A stretch of DNA of 39,040 nt from an archaeon (GTDB taxonomy: Archaea > Asgardarchaeota > Hermodarchaeia > Hermodarchaeales > Hermodarchaeaceae): the NCBI GenBank assembly GCA_016550485.1, contig JABXGV010000140.1, positions 1 to 39,040 on the forward strand. The letters are read 5' to 3'. Each line of letters opens with the position of its first letter. Position 1 is the stretch's first letter. This document shows positions 19,110 to 29,094 of the stretch, in pieces. A model generated the notes under the pieces. The model worked only from the letters and a program-made list of their open reading frames with translations, had not been told where the DNA came from and ran no database searches. A program made the position numbers and the translations under genes.

Positions 19110-21416
19110 CTAGGTCGAGTCTGTATCTTGTACGTAAGGCGAGTCAAGGGCTTTTCTTATTGCGTTGGCCTTGGTTTTCCCGATTCCCTGAATGTCCTCC
19201 AATTCCTCAAGCGATGCATGGACAACTCCGCTGACATTTCCAAACTTGGCGAGTAGACGCTTTGCGAGGGTTACATTGACCCCAGGAAGGCTAGCAACAA
19301 TGTACTCTTGGAGCGCGGAAGTGCTCATTGAAGGCTTTCCCCCTCGGATGGCAAATGTATGTTTCCTTTCTTTTTGCTCACGACGAGCTATTGCAAAAAG
19401 GAGATTCGCTGCTTCAGAAGCATTAGCGACATTGACGATAGGCACGCGGAAATCAATCATCACACTAGCGATAGCGCCGCGAACAGATTGCGGACTAACT
19501 CCGCCTGATCCATAGAGACTTTCACCAGTGATGACGAGAAGAGGTATCGTGAATGTGTCACGCAAAGCGCTTAACTGGGTGAATAGCCGTCGATCAACAA
19601 TTGATTGAGCAAAGTCGTTTGCTGTTTTCGCTTCAACACCCACTCTGTCTGAGAGAATGTAATCTCCTACGTCTAGTGTTTCTGCCTGCAATTCGGCACC
19701 CAGTGACTTCAATGATTTTGCAATCCCCGAACGGAGTTCTCGACTGTCTATGACGATTTTTACAACCGCTGACTGAGAGCTTACCTCTGGTTCTTCGGGG
19801 GTTGCCTGTGTCATGAAATCTTTGAGCGTAGCTTGTTTCCTATCTCGCGCAACATCACGGGAAATCTTTCTCATTTCCCGTAGCAATTCCTTCATTTGAG
19901 CTTCTTTTCGGATTGCGGACCAATAGTATCCTTGATCCCGAGTCCCCTTAGCTACTAATACAACAACTTGTCCTGGTTGAGTACGACCAGTACGCCCCCG
20001 TCTCTGGATTAACCGTACAGCACTTGCCACAGCTTCATAGAAGATTACGAGGTTACATTCTTTGATATCCAAGCCCTCTTCCCCTACGCTGGTGGCCACT
20101 AGAACATTGTACCCTCCTTTGCGAAACGCCTGAAGAATCTCAGCTTGTTCTTTTTGGGATAAACCTGGATCATCAGTCTTGCTCGCCTGCCCGACAAACC
20201 GGACAGGCAGAACACCAGATAATTCCTTGAGTGTTGTTTCGATGAGCTGAGCGGTTCCACGAAAACGAGAGAAAATAATAACCCGAGAATTCGGGTCGTC
20301 CTTGAACTGACGATGAACTAGCCGTGTTAAAACGGGAAGCTTAGGGTGTTCCACTTTCCCTGCTCGGAGTTTTTCGGTGAGTAGCCTAGCTTCCTGAAAA
20401 TCTGTATCCTGAACTAGCTCACGAATTGCCTTGGAGGCACCACTTCTTTTCGCTTTACTGAAGACATCCGACAAATACGCTGCCAGTGCTGAAATGCCTT
20501 GAGTCTCTAACAGCTCCACACTATGAAATAACCGTATCAACGCTGCGCAATGAGATACGAGCTGGTACAAGTGACTAGGGGGTTGGGCTTCAGCTGCAAT
20601 TCGCCGCTGAAGGTCTCTTTGAAGCCCGAGAATATCACGAACCCCAACCCGTGTAAGATCACGTGTTTCTATGAATCCTGCCTCCTTTATTGGTTGCAAT
20701 CGTGACCTCATAGCTTGTCTCAGTCGACGCCCAACTTCCCTAAATTTTTCTGGGAGCTGCACTTCAAGCCATTCAAACTTAACATATGGAACATATGGCG
20801 CCACATCAGGGCTTTCTCGCGTACGAAGCTCAATATTCTCTATCCGTAGATTACTGACCACCTCACGGATCTTCTCTACCTCAGATCCGGGTGACGCCGT
20901 CAATGCTAAGAGAAGGGGTGAAATTGCCTGCTGGTAATACTGCTGTGCGATGAAGACGTAGGCATAATCACCAACAGCCCGATGCGCCTCGTCCACCACC
21001 AGTAAAGACACGTTCTTCAGCGTATAACGTCCTGCAAGGATGTCGTTCTGCAAAACTTGAGGAGTCATGAACGCTATCCGTACTTTGTCCCATACCCTCT
21101 CACGACGTGCAGGTGGAACTTCTCCTGTCACTAGCTGTAAATCCTCGTCGGATAAGTTCATTGCACTTTGAAATGTTTCTTGATGTTGAAGCGTTAAGGG
21201 CTTGGTTGGAGCCAGAAACACGCACTTGGAATTAGGGAATTTTTTCAGTCGATACGCAGCAGCCAATACAGCAATCAGCGTTTTCCCTAGACCAGTTGGT
21301 AAGATACAGAGAGTGTTCCATTTGATCGCCGTGCCAATTATGGTCTCTTGGTATAACCGTTTCTCGATAGCGCGCGGTTTAATCAGTGGGTGAGTGACGA
21401 ATTCTTTAGCTTTCAT
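19110..21416 (-). CDS. hef: Hef-type helicase/nuclease (SF2 helicase plus XPF-like nuclease plus HhH)
   Basis: LPTGLGKTLIA, VVDEAHRAVGDYAY, QRRGRTGR; C-terminal VIDSREL..DVGDYILSDRVGVEAKTANDF..RRLFTQL; tandem HhH at the C-terminus. Confidence 0.95.
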   Translation of the reverse strand: MKAKEFVTHPLIKPRAIEKRLYQETIIGTAIKWNTLCILPTGLGKTLIAVLAAAYRLKKFPNSKCVFLAPTKPLTLQHQETFQSAMNLSDEDLQLVTGEVPPARRERVWDKVRIAFMTPQVLQNDILAGRYTLKNVSLLVVDEAHRAVGDYAYVFIAQQYYQQAISPLLLALTASPGSEVEKIREVVSNLRIENIELRTRESPDVAPYVPYVKFEWLEVQLPEKFREVGRRLRQAMRSRLQPIKEAGFIETRDLTRVGVRDILGLQRDLQRRIAAEAQPPSHLYQLVSHCAALIRLFHSVELLETQGISALAAYLSDVFSKAKRSGASKAIRELVQDTDFQEARLLTEKLRAGKVEHPKLPVLTRLVHRQFKDDPNSRVIIFSRFRGTAQLIETTLKELSGVLPVRFVGQASKTDDPGLSQKEQAEILQAFRKGGYNVLVATSVGEEGLDIKECNLVIFYEAVASAVRLIQRRGRTGRTQPGQVVVLVAKGTRDQGYYWSAIRKEAQMKELLREMRKISRDVARDRKQATLKDFMTQATPEEPEVSSQSAVVKIVIDSRELRSGIAKSLKSLGAELQAETLDVGDYILSDRVGVEAKTANDFAQSIVDRRLFTQLSALRDTFTIPLLVITGESLYGSGGVSPQSVRGAIASVMIDFRVPIVNVANASEAANLLFAIARREQKERKHTFAIRGGKPSMSTSALQEYIVASLPGVNVTLAKRLLAKFGNVSGVVHASLEELEDIQGIGKTKANAIRKALDSPYVQDTDST

Positions 21417-21511
21417 GCATATCAGCGAATAAATTAATACCTGCTATATCATTTGTCAGACTGAATTTATATCCAACTAGCAAGGTGTTATCACTCTAAG
21501 GGGTTATTCAA

Positions 21512-21841
21512 TTGCCGGAGAAGTACCCATCTATTACCAATGCAGAAGTTTACGAGTTGCAGATTCCAGGAAACATCGTCGGTAAGGAGGTTATCGACGG
21601 AAGCGCCCGACGCATCGGTATCGTCCGAAGCCTACGTATCACTCTTCCCCCAGGAAAAGTTGAACTACAAGTTAAGGGCCTAGGAGTTGAACTGCCAATC
21701 GATGTAGCCAACATATCAGCTGTTGGAAACGTAATCCAGCTAACAAAGACGGTAAAAGAAGCGGAAGAAATCAGCATCACTGATGTCCAGCGACTTCGCT
21801 CGGAGATCTGGAAAGAGATTCAATCTTCAATAATGAGATAG
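21512..21841 (+). CDS. PRC-barrel domain protein
   Basis: IVGKEVIDGSARRIGIVRSLRITLPPGKVELQVKG; TTG start. Confidence 0.75.
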   Translation: MPEKYPSITNAEVYELQIPGNIVGKEVIDGSARRIGIVRSLRITLPPGKVELQVKGLGVELPIDVANISAVGNVIQLTKTVKEAEEISITDVQRLRSEIWKEIQSSIMR

Positions 21842-21878
21842 TTGCTAGCAGGTATTTATTTGCCTAGTTGATACTTCG

Positions 21879-23861
21879 ATGCGCCCCACAATGAAAAGGA
21901 AAAAGAAGAGGAAACCGTATCTCGGCCCTTTGTTTCTCGCCTGGTGCCTGAAGTGCAACCTCCCCATAGCCAAGGGTAAGCAGTGTGGTCGATGTGGGGC
22001 AGCCACGAGTAAAGTCAGAGTAACACCACCAGGCGACGCACGCCCCGCTTTTGAGGGCGATATCAAACCGCTTCGCTCTACGATTTCCGTACAATTTGGT
22101 GCGAAAGCTGCACGAGGGCTGATTCCCTCAGACAAGATTGTACTTCTGAATGCTATTCCAGAGCTGGACCGGTGCGAGGAAGTAATCCTTGACGGACAGA
22201 TAATCGGGTTACACAGGTTCAGGCTCGAACAACTATCTTGGGAGTTTATCCCAAAGTTAGAGGGCGCCCGAAGATTAGCTCAACTACTCCCCGGTAGATG
22301 TGTCGCCGTTGATGATGTAGCTGCGAGGGCTCTAGTTCGCGGCGCGAATTTAATGGGACCAGGTGTTGAAGCAGCAGATGCATCAATAAAATCTGGCGAT
22401 GCTGTTTTTGTTGTAAATCAACAGGGAAGCGTTGTGCTAACTGGAACCGCGCAGATGACAGGAGAGGAAATGCAAGCGAGAAATCGAGGTGTTGCCGTTC
22501 GAAATCGATATAGTGGACCACCAGCCGACCCCAAGATTCTACCTGGTGGACAGACATGGGAGCAGGTTGTAGAAGCGAATGACCCTCTGCTTCAACAATT
22601 AGAAAGGAAGGCGATCAGGTTCATACGCTCTACAACTACTGAAATTACTAAACATCCAGTAGTTGCCTTCTCAGGTGGGAAAGATAGCTTAGTAGTGCTT
22701 CTTCTGGTTAGGAAGGCGCTCAGAGACCATGAATTCCACGTGATGTTCATCAATACTGGCATCGAATTCCCTGAAACCGTCGAGAACGTCTCAACCACGA
22801 CCTCCAATCTAGGACTTATGAAGCGGCTCTTAGTCGGACAGGTCAATGAGGATCAATTCTTTCGTGTTCTCGAACAATACGGGTTTGTCGCACGTGATTA
22901 CCGAGTCTGTTGTAAAACGGTGAAACTCGGACCCACCGCCCAGCTGATCGAAGAGCACTTTCCTGAAGGATGCCTGAGCTTCATTGGTCAGCGCCGCTAC
23001 GAATCGCAACGTCGATCGCAATCCAGAAGAGTATGGAGAAACCCGTGGGTCCCCAAGCAGATAGGTGCAAGCCCAATCCATGATTGGACTGCCTTGATGA
23101 TTTGGCTTTATCTCATGAAAGAGAACGCTCCATATAATGTCCTGTACCAGCGTGGCTTCGAACGCATTGGATGTATGTTTTGCCCTGCTTCTGACATGAG
23201 CGAGTTTACGACTTTACAATCCTCTCATCCGGAAGAATGGAGGCGGTGGCGGAAGGTGGCTACTCGCATCACCAAGCAACAGGGATTATCAGAGAAATGG
23301 TTAAAATTCGGTTTCTGGCGCTGGAGGAATCACCCCCCACCTATACGAAAACTAGCTCGACAACTGGGCATTTCGCTTACACCTGAAACAGGTGAAACGA
23401 CACTAGAGAAGCTTGCATACACTATCACTTCTATCAGCGAAGAGGATGGAGAAAAAATACTACAGGGACGATTTAATCAACCAATTCCATTGGATTTAGC
23501 CATCACCTTCCTCCCAGCCTTGGGGGATGTTCTATATGACGTAGATAGGGGAATTGTGCAGGTGCTCAGTGGAAAGGGAGATGTGCAGTTTAGGTATACA
23601 CTTTTCGAGAGCGGCGACTTCACCATCAAGGGAATGGGGGCAATTCTTGAGAAAGAAGCAGAAGTTTTAGTCAAAGCTGTGTTACGTGGAATTCTTTGTA
23701 CAGGCTGCGGGATCTGCCTATCGCTCTGCCATAAGGACGCCATTGTTCTAGAACATCAACGTGCTAGAATCGAAAAGCAGAAGTGTATTCAATGCAGAGC
23801 ATGTCTTATGGGTCAATGCCCAACCCTCTTTGGATTCCAGCGTGCCTCCGAAGAACAATAA
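21879..23861 (+). CDS. PAPS reductase-like PP-loop protein with N-terminal zinc ribbon, PUA-like domain and C-terminal ferredoxin domain
   Basis: CLKCNLPIAKGKQCGRCGA zinc ribbon; PUA-like GDAVFVVNQQGSVVLTGTAQM; PP-loop VVAFSGGKDSLVVLLL; C-terminal CTGCGICLSLCHKDAI and CIQCRACLMGQCP. Confidence 0.88.
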   Translation: MRPTMKRKKKRKPYLGPLFLAWCLKCNLPIAKGKQCGRCGAATSKVRVTPPGDARPAFEGDIKPLRSTISVQFGAKAARGLIPSDKIVLLNAIPELDRCEEVILDGQIIGLHRFRLEQLSWEFIPKLEGARRLAQLLPGRCVAVDDVAARALVRGANLMGPGVEAADASIKSGDAVFVVNQQGSVVLTGTAQMTGEEMQARNRGVAVRNRYSGPPADPKILPGGQTWEQVVEANDPLLQQLERKAIRFIRSTTTEITKHPVVAFSGGKDSLVVLLLVRKALRDHEFHVMFINTGIEFPETVENVSTTTSNLGLMKRLLVGQVNEDQFFRVLEQYGFVARDYRVCCKTVKLGPTAQLIEEHFPEGCLSFIGQRRYESQRRSQSRRVWRNPWVPKQIGASPIHDWTALMIWLYLMKENAPYNVLYQRGFERIGCMFCPASDMSEFTTLQSSHPEEWRRWRKVATRITKQQGLSEKWLKFGFWRWRNHPPPIRKLARQLGISLTPETGETTLEKLAYTITSISEEDGEKILQGRFNQPIPLDLAITFLPALGDVLYDVDRGIVQVLSGKGDVQFRYTLFESGDFTIKGMGAILEKEAEVLVKAVLRGILCTGCGICLSLCHKDAIVLEHQRARIEKQKCIQCRACLMGQCPTLFGFQRASEEQ

Positions 23862-23896
23862 GAGTTTAATCTGTAGACGAAAAGGACTGGAACGTT

Positions 23897-25759
23897 ATGA
23901 GTCACGACGTGAAGGAAACCATCTCACTTTACACGCGTTTATTCAGCCTACCACGACCACGAAACATGGTTGCAGTGATAGTCATAGCCGCGATTGTAGT
24001 TGGGGGGCTAACCCAGCTATTTCGTACACCAGGCGATATCATTGCAATCGTGTTCGGGGCGATACGAGGTCTCATTCTCATCCTTCCAGCAGCAGGCCTT
24101 GCAGCGCTTGTTCTGTCGCTGGGAACCCGAGCACGCGGTATTCTGCGCGTCCACAGGCTTGTTGGCATTATCATGGTAACTACAATTCTACTCCTTGCCC
24201 TCTGGCTACTCTCAACCCTTATCGGGTGGATAATTGATCTTGTTTACGCGTTTCTTGGCGTCCCAATCTCTGGAATCACAGCGTTATTTTTCCTTCGCGG
24301 CTTCATTCTCGGTGCCGCATTCTCCTTATCAATCACCTACCTCGTAGTGCTGATTACTACTACAGTAGGGAGTGTAAAGGGAGCCCTCATCAGCATTGTT
24401 TTCCCTGCAACTAGTTTTGTTTCTTTCATTCTTACTGAACCGCTATTTACTTCCCCAATCTTATTCCAGATTGTGGGAATTTATCTTCTCCTTTCTATCA
24501 TTTACCTCCTCTGTGTCCAATTGCTGCTATATGCGGTTGGAAGGAAGTTCAAAAAAGCCCTCAATGTTGATGGCATCAAGCTATTCCGCGGCTTCCTAAT
24601 GGTCTGGATGGAGGGACAAGCCGACCAAATCGAGGAATGTTTCAAACAGATTGGCAAGAGAACCAAACTGCCCCTCGCAGTTCTATGCTTCACAACTGCG
24701 AAACAAAAACCGAAACTCGTCTTCGTCATCGCGGGGATACATCCTGGTCCTTTCAGAGATACAGGAAGTAGTACCCTCCCAAGTGCCATTGCTCAATGGG
24801 GACGAGACACACTGGGTGTTGTTGCATGTGCACCACATGGGACTGCAACTCACGCGCTGAATCTTGTTGCCCGTGATGAGATTAGCCTATTACTCGCAGA
24901 TGTTCAAGAAGCCTACAACCAGATAAAAGAAGTTGATTCGGTTTCCCAGTTTGTGCGCGCATCATCGGGTACAATTCAAGCTGGATGCCAACTCTTTGGC
25001 GATACCGCTCTCATCGTTATCTCACGTTCACCCGAGGAAATGGATGACATTAGCTTACCCGTGGGTAGACGAGTAAAAGAAGCGGTGGAGAAATTAGTGA
25101 AACACTGCATTGTGATCGATACACACAACTGCCTAGGAGAGCTAAGAGAATCTGTTTTCGAAGACTCTGCACTCGTACAAGAAATGGTTGATGCAGCCGT
25201 CAAAGCCACAAAGAAGGCACTTAAACTCAAACGAGGAGACGCAGGTCTCGGTACAGCTTCCAAACAGATGCAAGAATACGGACCAGCAGTGGGCATGGGC
25301 CCAGAAGGCATAACTGCATCTGTAATTGAAGTAAAGGGGCAGCGGATGGCATACGTTATCATAGATGGTAATAACATGGCACTTGGACTCCGAGAGAAAC
25401 TACTGAAAACCCTCGTACCCGACGTTGTCGAAGCAGCCGAAATCCTCACCACAGATACACACCAAGTCGCCGCTATATCAACCAAAGGCGAGGGGTACAG
25501 CCCAATCGGACTCGACATTCCCCAAGAAGCCATCATCAAGGCAGTAAAAGAGGTCACCCGCGAAGCAGCCAACAAGATAGAACCTACACATATCGCCATC
25601 AAAGTCGGAGAAACCCAACCCCTCCATGTGATGGGTGAGGGAACGGTCGAAACCATCACCAACCTGATACCCGTCTCGGCGAGAACCGCCAAGCGCGTCG
25701 GGCTAGCATCATTCGGCACCGCATTTTTTATCTCGCTGCTGCTCCTCACCCTCGTCTAA
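23897..25759 (+). CDS. DUF2070 family membrane protein
   Basis: N-terminal multi-TM region, then FVIAGIHPGPFRDTGSSTLPSAI, VIDTHNCLGE and MAYVIIDGNNMALGLREKL typical of DUF2070. Confidence 0.85.
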   Translation: MSHDVKETISLYTRLFSLPRPRNMVAVIVIAAIVVGGLTQLFRTPGDIIAIVFGAIRGLILILPAAGLAALVLSLGTRARGILRVHRLVGIIMVTTILLLALWLLSTLIGWIIDLVYAFLGVPISGITALFFLRGFILGAAFSLSITYLVVLITTTVGSVKGALISIVFPATSFVSFILTEPLFTSPILFQIVGIYLLLSIIYLLCVQLLLYAVGRKFKKALNVDGIKLFRGFLMVWMEGQADQIEECFKQIGKRTKLPLAVLCFTTAKQKPKLVFVIAGIHPGPFRDTGSSTLPSAIAQWGRDTLGVVACAPHGTATHALNLVARDEISLLLADVQEAYNQIKEVDSVSQFVRASSGTIQAGCQLFGDTALIVISRSPEEMDDISLPVGRRVKEAVEKLVKHCIVIDTHNCLGELRESVFEDSALVQEMVDAAVKATKKALKLKRGDAGLGTASKQMQEYGPAVGMGPEGITASVIEVKGQRMAYVIIDGNNMALGLREKLLKTLVPDVVEAAEILTTDTHQVAAISTKGEGYSPIGLDIPQEAIIKAVKEVTREAANKIEPTHIAIKVGETQPLHVMGEGTVETITNLIPVSARTAKRVGLASFGTAFFISLLLLTLV

Positions 25760-25838
25760 ATAACGTGAAACTTCACAAGCCTTTTTAGAGAAGAGCAAAT
25801 AGCTCACTAACAGGACCAGAAACTGGGCGGACTCTCCT

Positions 25839-26411
25839 ATGAAGCTATTCGAGATACGATTTCACGGTCGCGGCGGACAAGGTGGCGTCACCGGAGCCAA
25901 GATATTAGCAAGGGCCGCGGAGCTCGAAGATAAATTCTTTCAAGCTTTTGCACATTATGGTGCAGAGCGGCGTGGAGCTCCAGTAATGGCTTTCACACGA
26001 ATAGATAACAAGCCTATCAGAATCCATTCATATATTTACCAACCAGAAGCGATCGTTATTTTTGATGAAACCCTCCTTGAAATTCCAAGTATTCAAGACG
26101 GTCTAAGAGAAGATACCTTCGTAGTTGTGAATACACCAAGGGCTCCAAAGGACATCAAGCTTAAAGTCAAGGCAAAAGTCTCAACTGTGGATGCTACCAA
26201 AATCGCCTTGGATGCAGGAATCGTTGTCGCAGGAATTCCAGTTGTGAACACGATCATGTTAGGAGCGGTTGCGCGCGCAACAAACATCGTCAAAATCGAA
26301 AACGTAAAACAAGCCATACAAAAAGGGCTTGCAGGCCTCCCAGACAAAGTCATAAAAACTAACGTCGAGGCCGCCCAACGCGCGTATGATGCACTAGTGA
26401 AGGGGTATTAA
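25839..26411 (+). CDS. porG: Pyruvate/2-oxoacid:ferredoxin oxidoreductase gamma subunit
   Basis: EIRFHGRGGQGGVTGAKILARAAELEDKFFQAFAHYGAERRGAPVMAFTRI. Confidence 0.95.
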   Translation: MKLFEIRFHGRGGQGGVTGAKILARAAELEDKFFQAFAHYGAERRGAPVMAFTRIDNKPIRIHSYIYQPEAIVIFDETLLEIPSIQDGLREDTFVVVNTPRAPKDIKLKVKAKVSTVDATKIALDAGIVVAGIPVVNTIMLGAVARATNIVKIENVKQAIQKGLAGLPDKVIKTNVEAAQRAYDALVKGY

Positions 26412-26412
26412 G

Positions 26413-26706
26413 ATGGCAAAACTGAAGCGGAAACCACCGAGTCACCGTATCACCTGTATCACGTACCCAGAAAAGGGTGCCATGGGAAACACTGGAGATT
26501 GGCGTATCTTCCGTCCAGTAGTAGACCGTGAGAAATGCACGAGATGCCAGATGTGCTGGATGTACTGCCCTGATGCAGTTATCACAATGGATGAAGAAGG
26601 AATACCGACTTTCGACCTTGTCTACTGCAAAGGCTGCATGATCTGTGAAGAAGTCTGCCCAGCAAACGCGATTACACGCGTGCGCGAAACCGAAGCCAAA
26701 GAATGA
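26413..26706 (+). CDS. porD: Pyruvate/2-oxoacid:ferredoxin oxidoreductase delta (ferredoxin) subunit
   Basis: Two 4Fe-4S motifs CTRCQMCWMYCPDA and CKGCMICEEVCPANA; GNTGDWRIFRPVVD. Confidence 0.95.
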   Translation: MAKLKRKPPSHRITCITYPEKGAMGNTGDWRIFRPVVDREKCTRCQMCWMYCPDAVITMDEEGIPTFDLVYCKGCMICEEVCPANAITRVRETEAKE

Positions 26707-26721
26707 GGTACTTTCAAAGGA

Positions 26722-27912
26722 GTGAACAAAACAATGCCCAAAGTCGTATCAGTCAGCGGCAATCACGCAGCCGCTTGGGCTGCCCGAACCGCCGAACCAG
26801 CAGTTATCGCCGCCTATCCAATTACCCCCCAGACAACGATCGTCGAGAAGATTGCGGACTTTGTCGAGGGGGGTGAGCTAAGCTCACAATACGTACGAGT
26901 TGAAAGCGAGCACAGCGCCATGGCAGCTTGCATTGGCGCCTCAGCGCTGGGTTTGCGTACCTTTACCGCAACCTCTTCCCACGGCTTGGCTCTAATGCAC
27001 GAGATGCTGCACTGGGCGGGACGCGCGCGCCTCCCTATTGTCATGCCAGTCGTCAACAGAGCTATGGGACCTCCATGGAATATCTGGACTGATCATACGG
27101 ATTCGATGTCACAACGCGATACGGGCTGGATTCAGTTTTATGCATCGAATAACCAGGAAGTCTATGATACTGTGCTCATGCTGTTCCGTCTGAGTGAGGA
27201 CCCCAAGGTCCTATTACCGAGTATGGTATGTCTTGATGCGTTCATCCTGAGCCACACCTTTACACCGACCACAGTCTATGAGCACAAGGAAATCCGCGAT
27301 TTCCTCCCTGATTACAAGGCAGGGCACTGGAAGCTAGACCCCAAGGATCCAATGGCGACCGGAAACATTGCTGGACCTGAATATTATTACGAGCTGAGCT
27401 ACGCCATTCACGAGGGATTCGAAGCAGCACGGAAACTCATACCTCGTGTCGTGCGGGAGTTCGAAAAACACTTTGGACGCAGTCACGGTGGCTTCATCGA
27501 CACCTCCCGCTGCGAGGATGCAGAAGTGATCCTGTGGGCCATGGGCACGATGGGCGAGGAAGCCACGTTAGCCGTTGAGAATCTGCGCCAACAGGGCATC
27601 GCCGCGGGCTCAGCACGCCTCCGCGTGTTCCGACCCTTCCCCGTTGAGCAAATCCAAAAACTCGCATCAAAAGCCAAAGCCTTTGTCGTTGTCGACCGGA
27701 GCCTATCCTATGGACACACTGGTGGCCAAGCAACCGAAATCCGCTCAGCGCTCTACCGTGGCAACAATCGCATCCCCGTCCAAGGCGTCGTCGCTGGATT
27801 AGGTGGGAGAGACGTAACCCAAACCGATTTAGAGAAACTAATTCAGGTAGGCTTTGACGTTGCGGACAAAGGCGAAGCAGGGCCTGAAATATTCTATGGG
27901 TTGAAAAGGTGA
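26722..27912 (+). CDS. porA: Pyruvate:ferredoxin oxidoreductase alpha subunit
   Basis: GNHAAAWAARTAEPAVIAAYPITPQTTIVEKIADFV..VRVESEHSAMAACIGASALGLRTFTATSSHGLALMHEMLHWA. Start may be 26734 (MPKVVS). Confidence 0.96.
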   Translation: MNKTMPKVVSVSGNHAAAWAARTAEPAVIAAYPITPQTTIVEKIADFVEGGELSSQYVRVESEHSAMAACIGASALGLRTFTATSSHGLALMHEMLHWAGRARLPIVMPVVNRAMGPPWNIWTDHTDSMSQRDTGWIQFYASNNQEVYDTVLMLFRLSEDPKVLLPSMVCLDAFILSHTFTPTTVYEHKEIRDFLPDYKAGHWKLDPKDPMATGNIAGPEYYYELSYAIHEGFEAARKLIPRVVREFEKHFGRSHGGFIDTSRCEDAEVILWAMGTMGEEATLAVENLRQQGIAAGSARLRVFRPFPVEQIQKLASKAKAFVVVDRSLSYGHTGGQATEIRSALYRGNNRIPVQGVVAGLGGRDVTQTDLEKLIQVGFDVADKGEAGPEIFYGLKR

Positions 27913-28823
27913 AACAAATGGTAAAAGTCAAAGAGTTACCCAGAGAAGAGTACATCGAGCGGGGTCACGCAGCCTGCGGAGGCTGTGGTGCCACAATCGC
28001 AATACGCCACGCCCTCAAAGCCCTCGGCGGCAACACTATCCTCACCGTACCGGCCTGTTGTATGAGCGTAATCCAAGGCCTGTACCCCAAGAATGGGCTC
28101 AGCATCCCAGTCCTCAACACCGCCTTCATGACCTCCGGTGCAGCCGCGTCAGGGATCGCCGCAGGCCTCAAACACCTCGGAAAAGACAAAGAAATCAACC
28201 TAATGGCCTGGGCGGGAGACGGCGGCACCTACGACATCGGCATCCAAGCCCTCAGCGGCGCCGCAGAACGCCAAACCAACTTCATCTACACCTGCTACAA
28301 CAATGCAGCCTACGGCAACACTGGCATGCAGAGATCTGGTGCGACGCCTTATGGGTCGTATTCGACGACAACTCCTACTGGGAAGCGGCAGCATCGTAAG
28401 CCGATGGCTCGTATTATGGCGGAGCATGGTATCCCGTATACTGGTGTGATTTCTGCTGCTTATCCTCGACTGATTTATGATACGTACAAGAAGGCGAAGG
28501 ATATCGTTGGTACCCGCTTCATTGAGATTCATATTCCCTGCCCGACTGGGTGGCGTTATCCGACGTGGGACACGGTTAATATGGGTAAGCTGGCCGTGGA
28601 GAGTGGGGCGTGGATTATGTGGGAGCGGGAGGGTGACGAGTATCGTTTCTTGGGTCGGAGTAAGTTGATTGCGGAGGGGAAAGTGCAGCGGAAGCCGCTG
28701 ATTGATTGGATTAAGCCTCAAGGGCGATTCCGCTTCCTCCTCAAGGACCCGGGCATGATGGCTGAGTATGAGCGCGGTATCGAGCGAGAATGGGAAATAA
28801 TGAAGAGATTAGTAGGATGTTAG
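27909..28823 (+). CDS. porB: Pyruvate:ferredoxin oxidoreductase beta (TPP-binding) subunit
   Basis: GHAACGGCGATIAIRHALKAL, WAGDGGTYDIGIQALSGA, YNNAAYGNTGMQRSGATPYGS. Confidence 0.96.
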   Translation: MKQMVKVKELPREEYIERGHAACGGCGATIAIRHALKALGGNTILTVPACCMSVIQGLYPKNGLSIPVLNTAFMTSGAAASGIAAGLKHLGKDKEINLMAWAGDGGTYDIGIQALSGAAERQTNFIYTCYNNAAYGNTGMQRSGATPYGSYSTTTPTGKRQHRKPMARIMAEHGIPYTGVISAAYPRLIYDTYKKAKDIVGTRFIEIHIPCPTGWRYPTWDTVNMGKLAVESGAWIMWEREGDEYRFLGRSKLIAEGKVQRKPLIDWIKPQGRFRFLLKDPGMMAEYERGIEREWEIMKRLVGC

Positions 28824-28849
28824 ATTGGGGGTCCTAACGAATTTACTTC

Positions 28850-29094
28850 TTATTGATAGTTCTAGGGCTGATCAGGATGGAGCTATTACTGGAATTTACT
28901 TTCTAACGATTTCGAAGGATTATTGCAAGGTCAACAGTTCATACCGCTTACGGGAATAAGGGGGTGCAGAAGAATCCCGCATTCCGGATTCTTACGGGAA
29001 TAACGGTATGCAGAGATTATGGGCGACCCCCCCAGTGGAATACAGTTCATGCCACGAACAGGGTTTGGAGCTTCTGAAGCGGTTAGCTGGATGA
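28850..29094 (+). pseudogene. Decayed remnant of a porB-like gene (TPP motif and C-terminus, internally deleted)
   Basis: 28993-29094 translates YGNNGMQRLWATPPVEYSSCHEQGLELLKRLAG*, resembling porB YGNTGMQRSGATPYGS.. joined to ..EYERGIEREWEIMKRLVGC*. A second partial copy lies at 28947-28972; upstream text DQDGAITGIYFLTIS faintly resembles the GDG TPP region. Confidence 0.5.

Noticed and set aside
24976-25749. 257-aa minus-strand ORF within DUF2070
   Set aside because: Ser/Ala-rich shadow ORF opposite a well-supported coding gene.
27494-28721. Antisense ORFs across porA/porB (27494-27955, 28200-28721 and others)
   Set aside because: Shadow ORFs produced by skewed codon usage of the por genes; no motifs.
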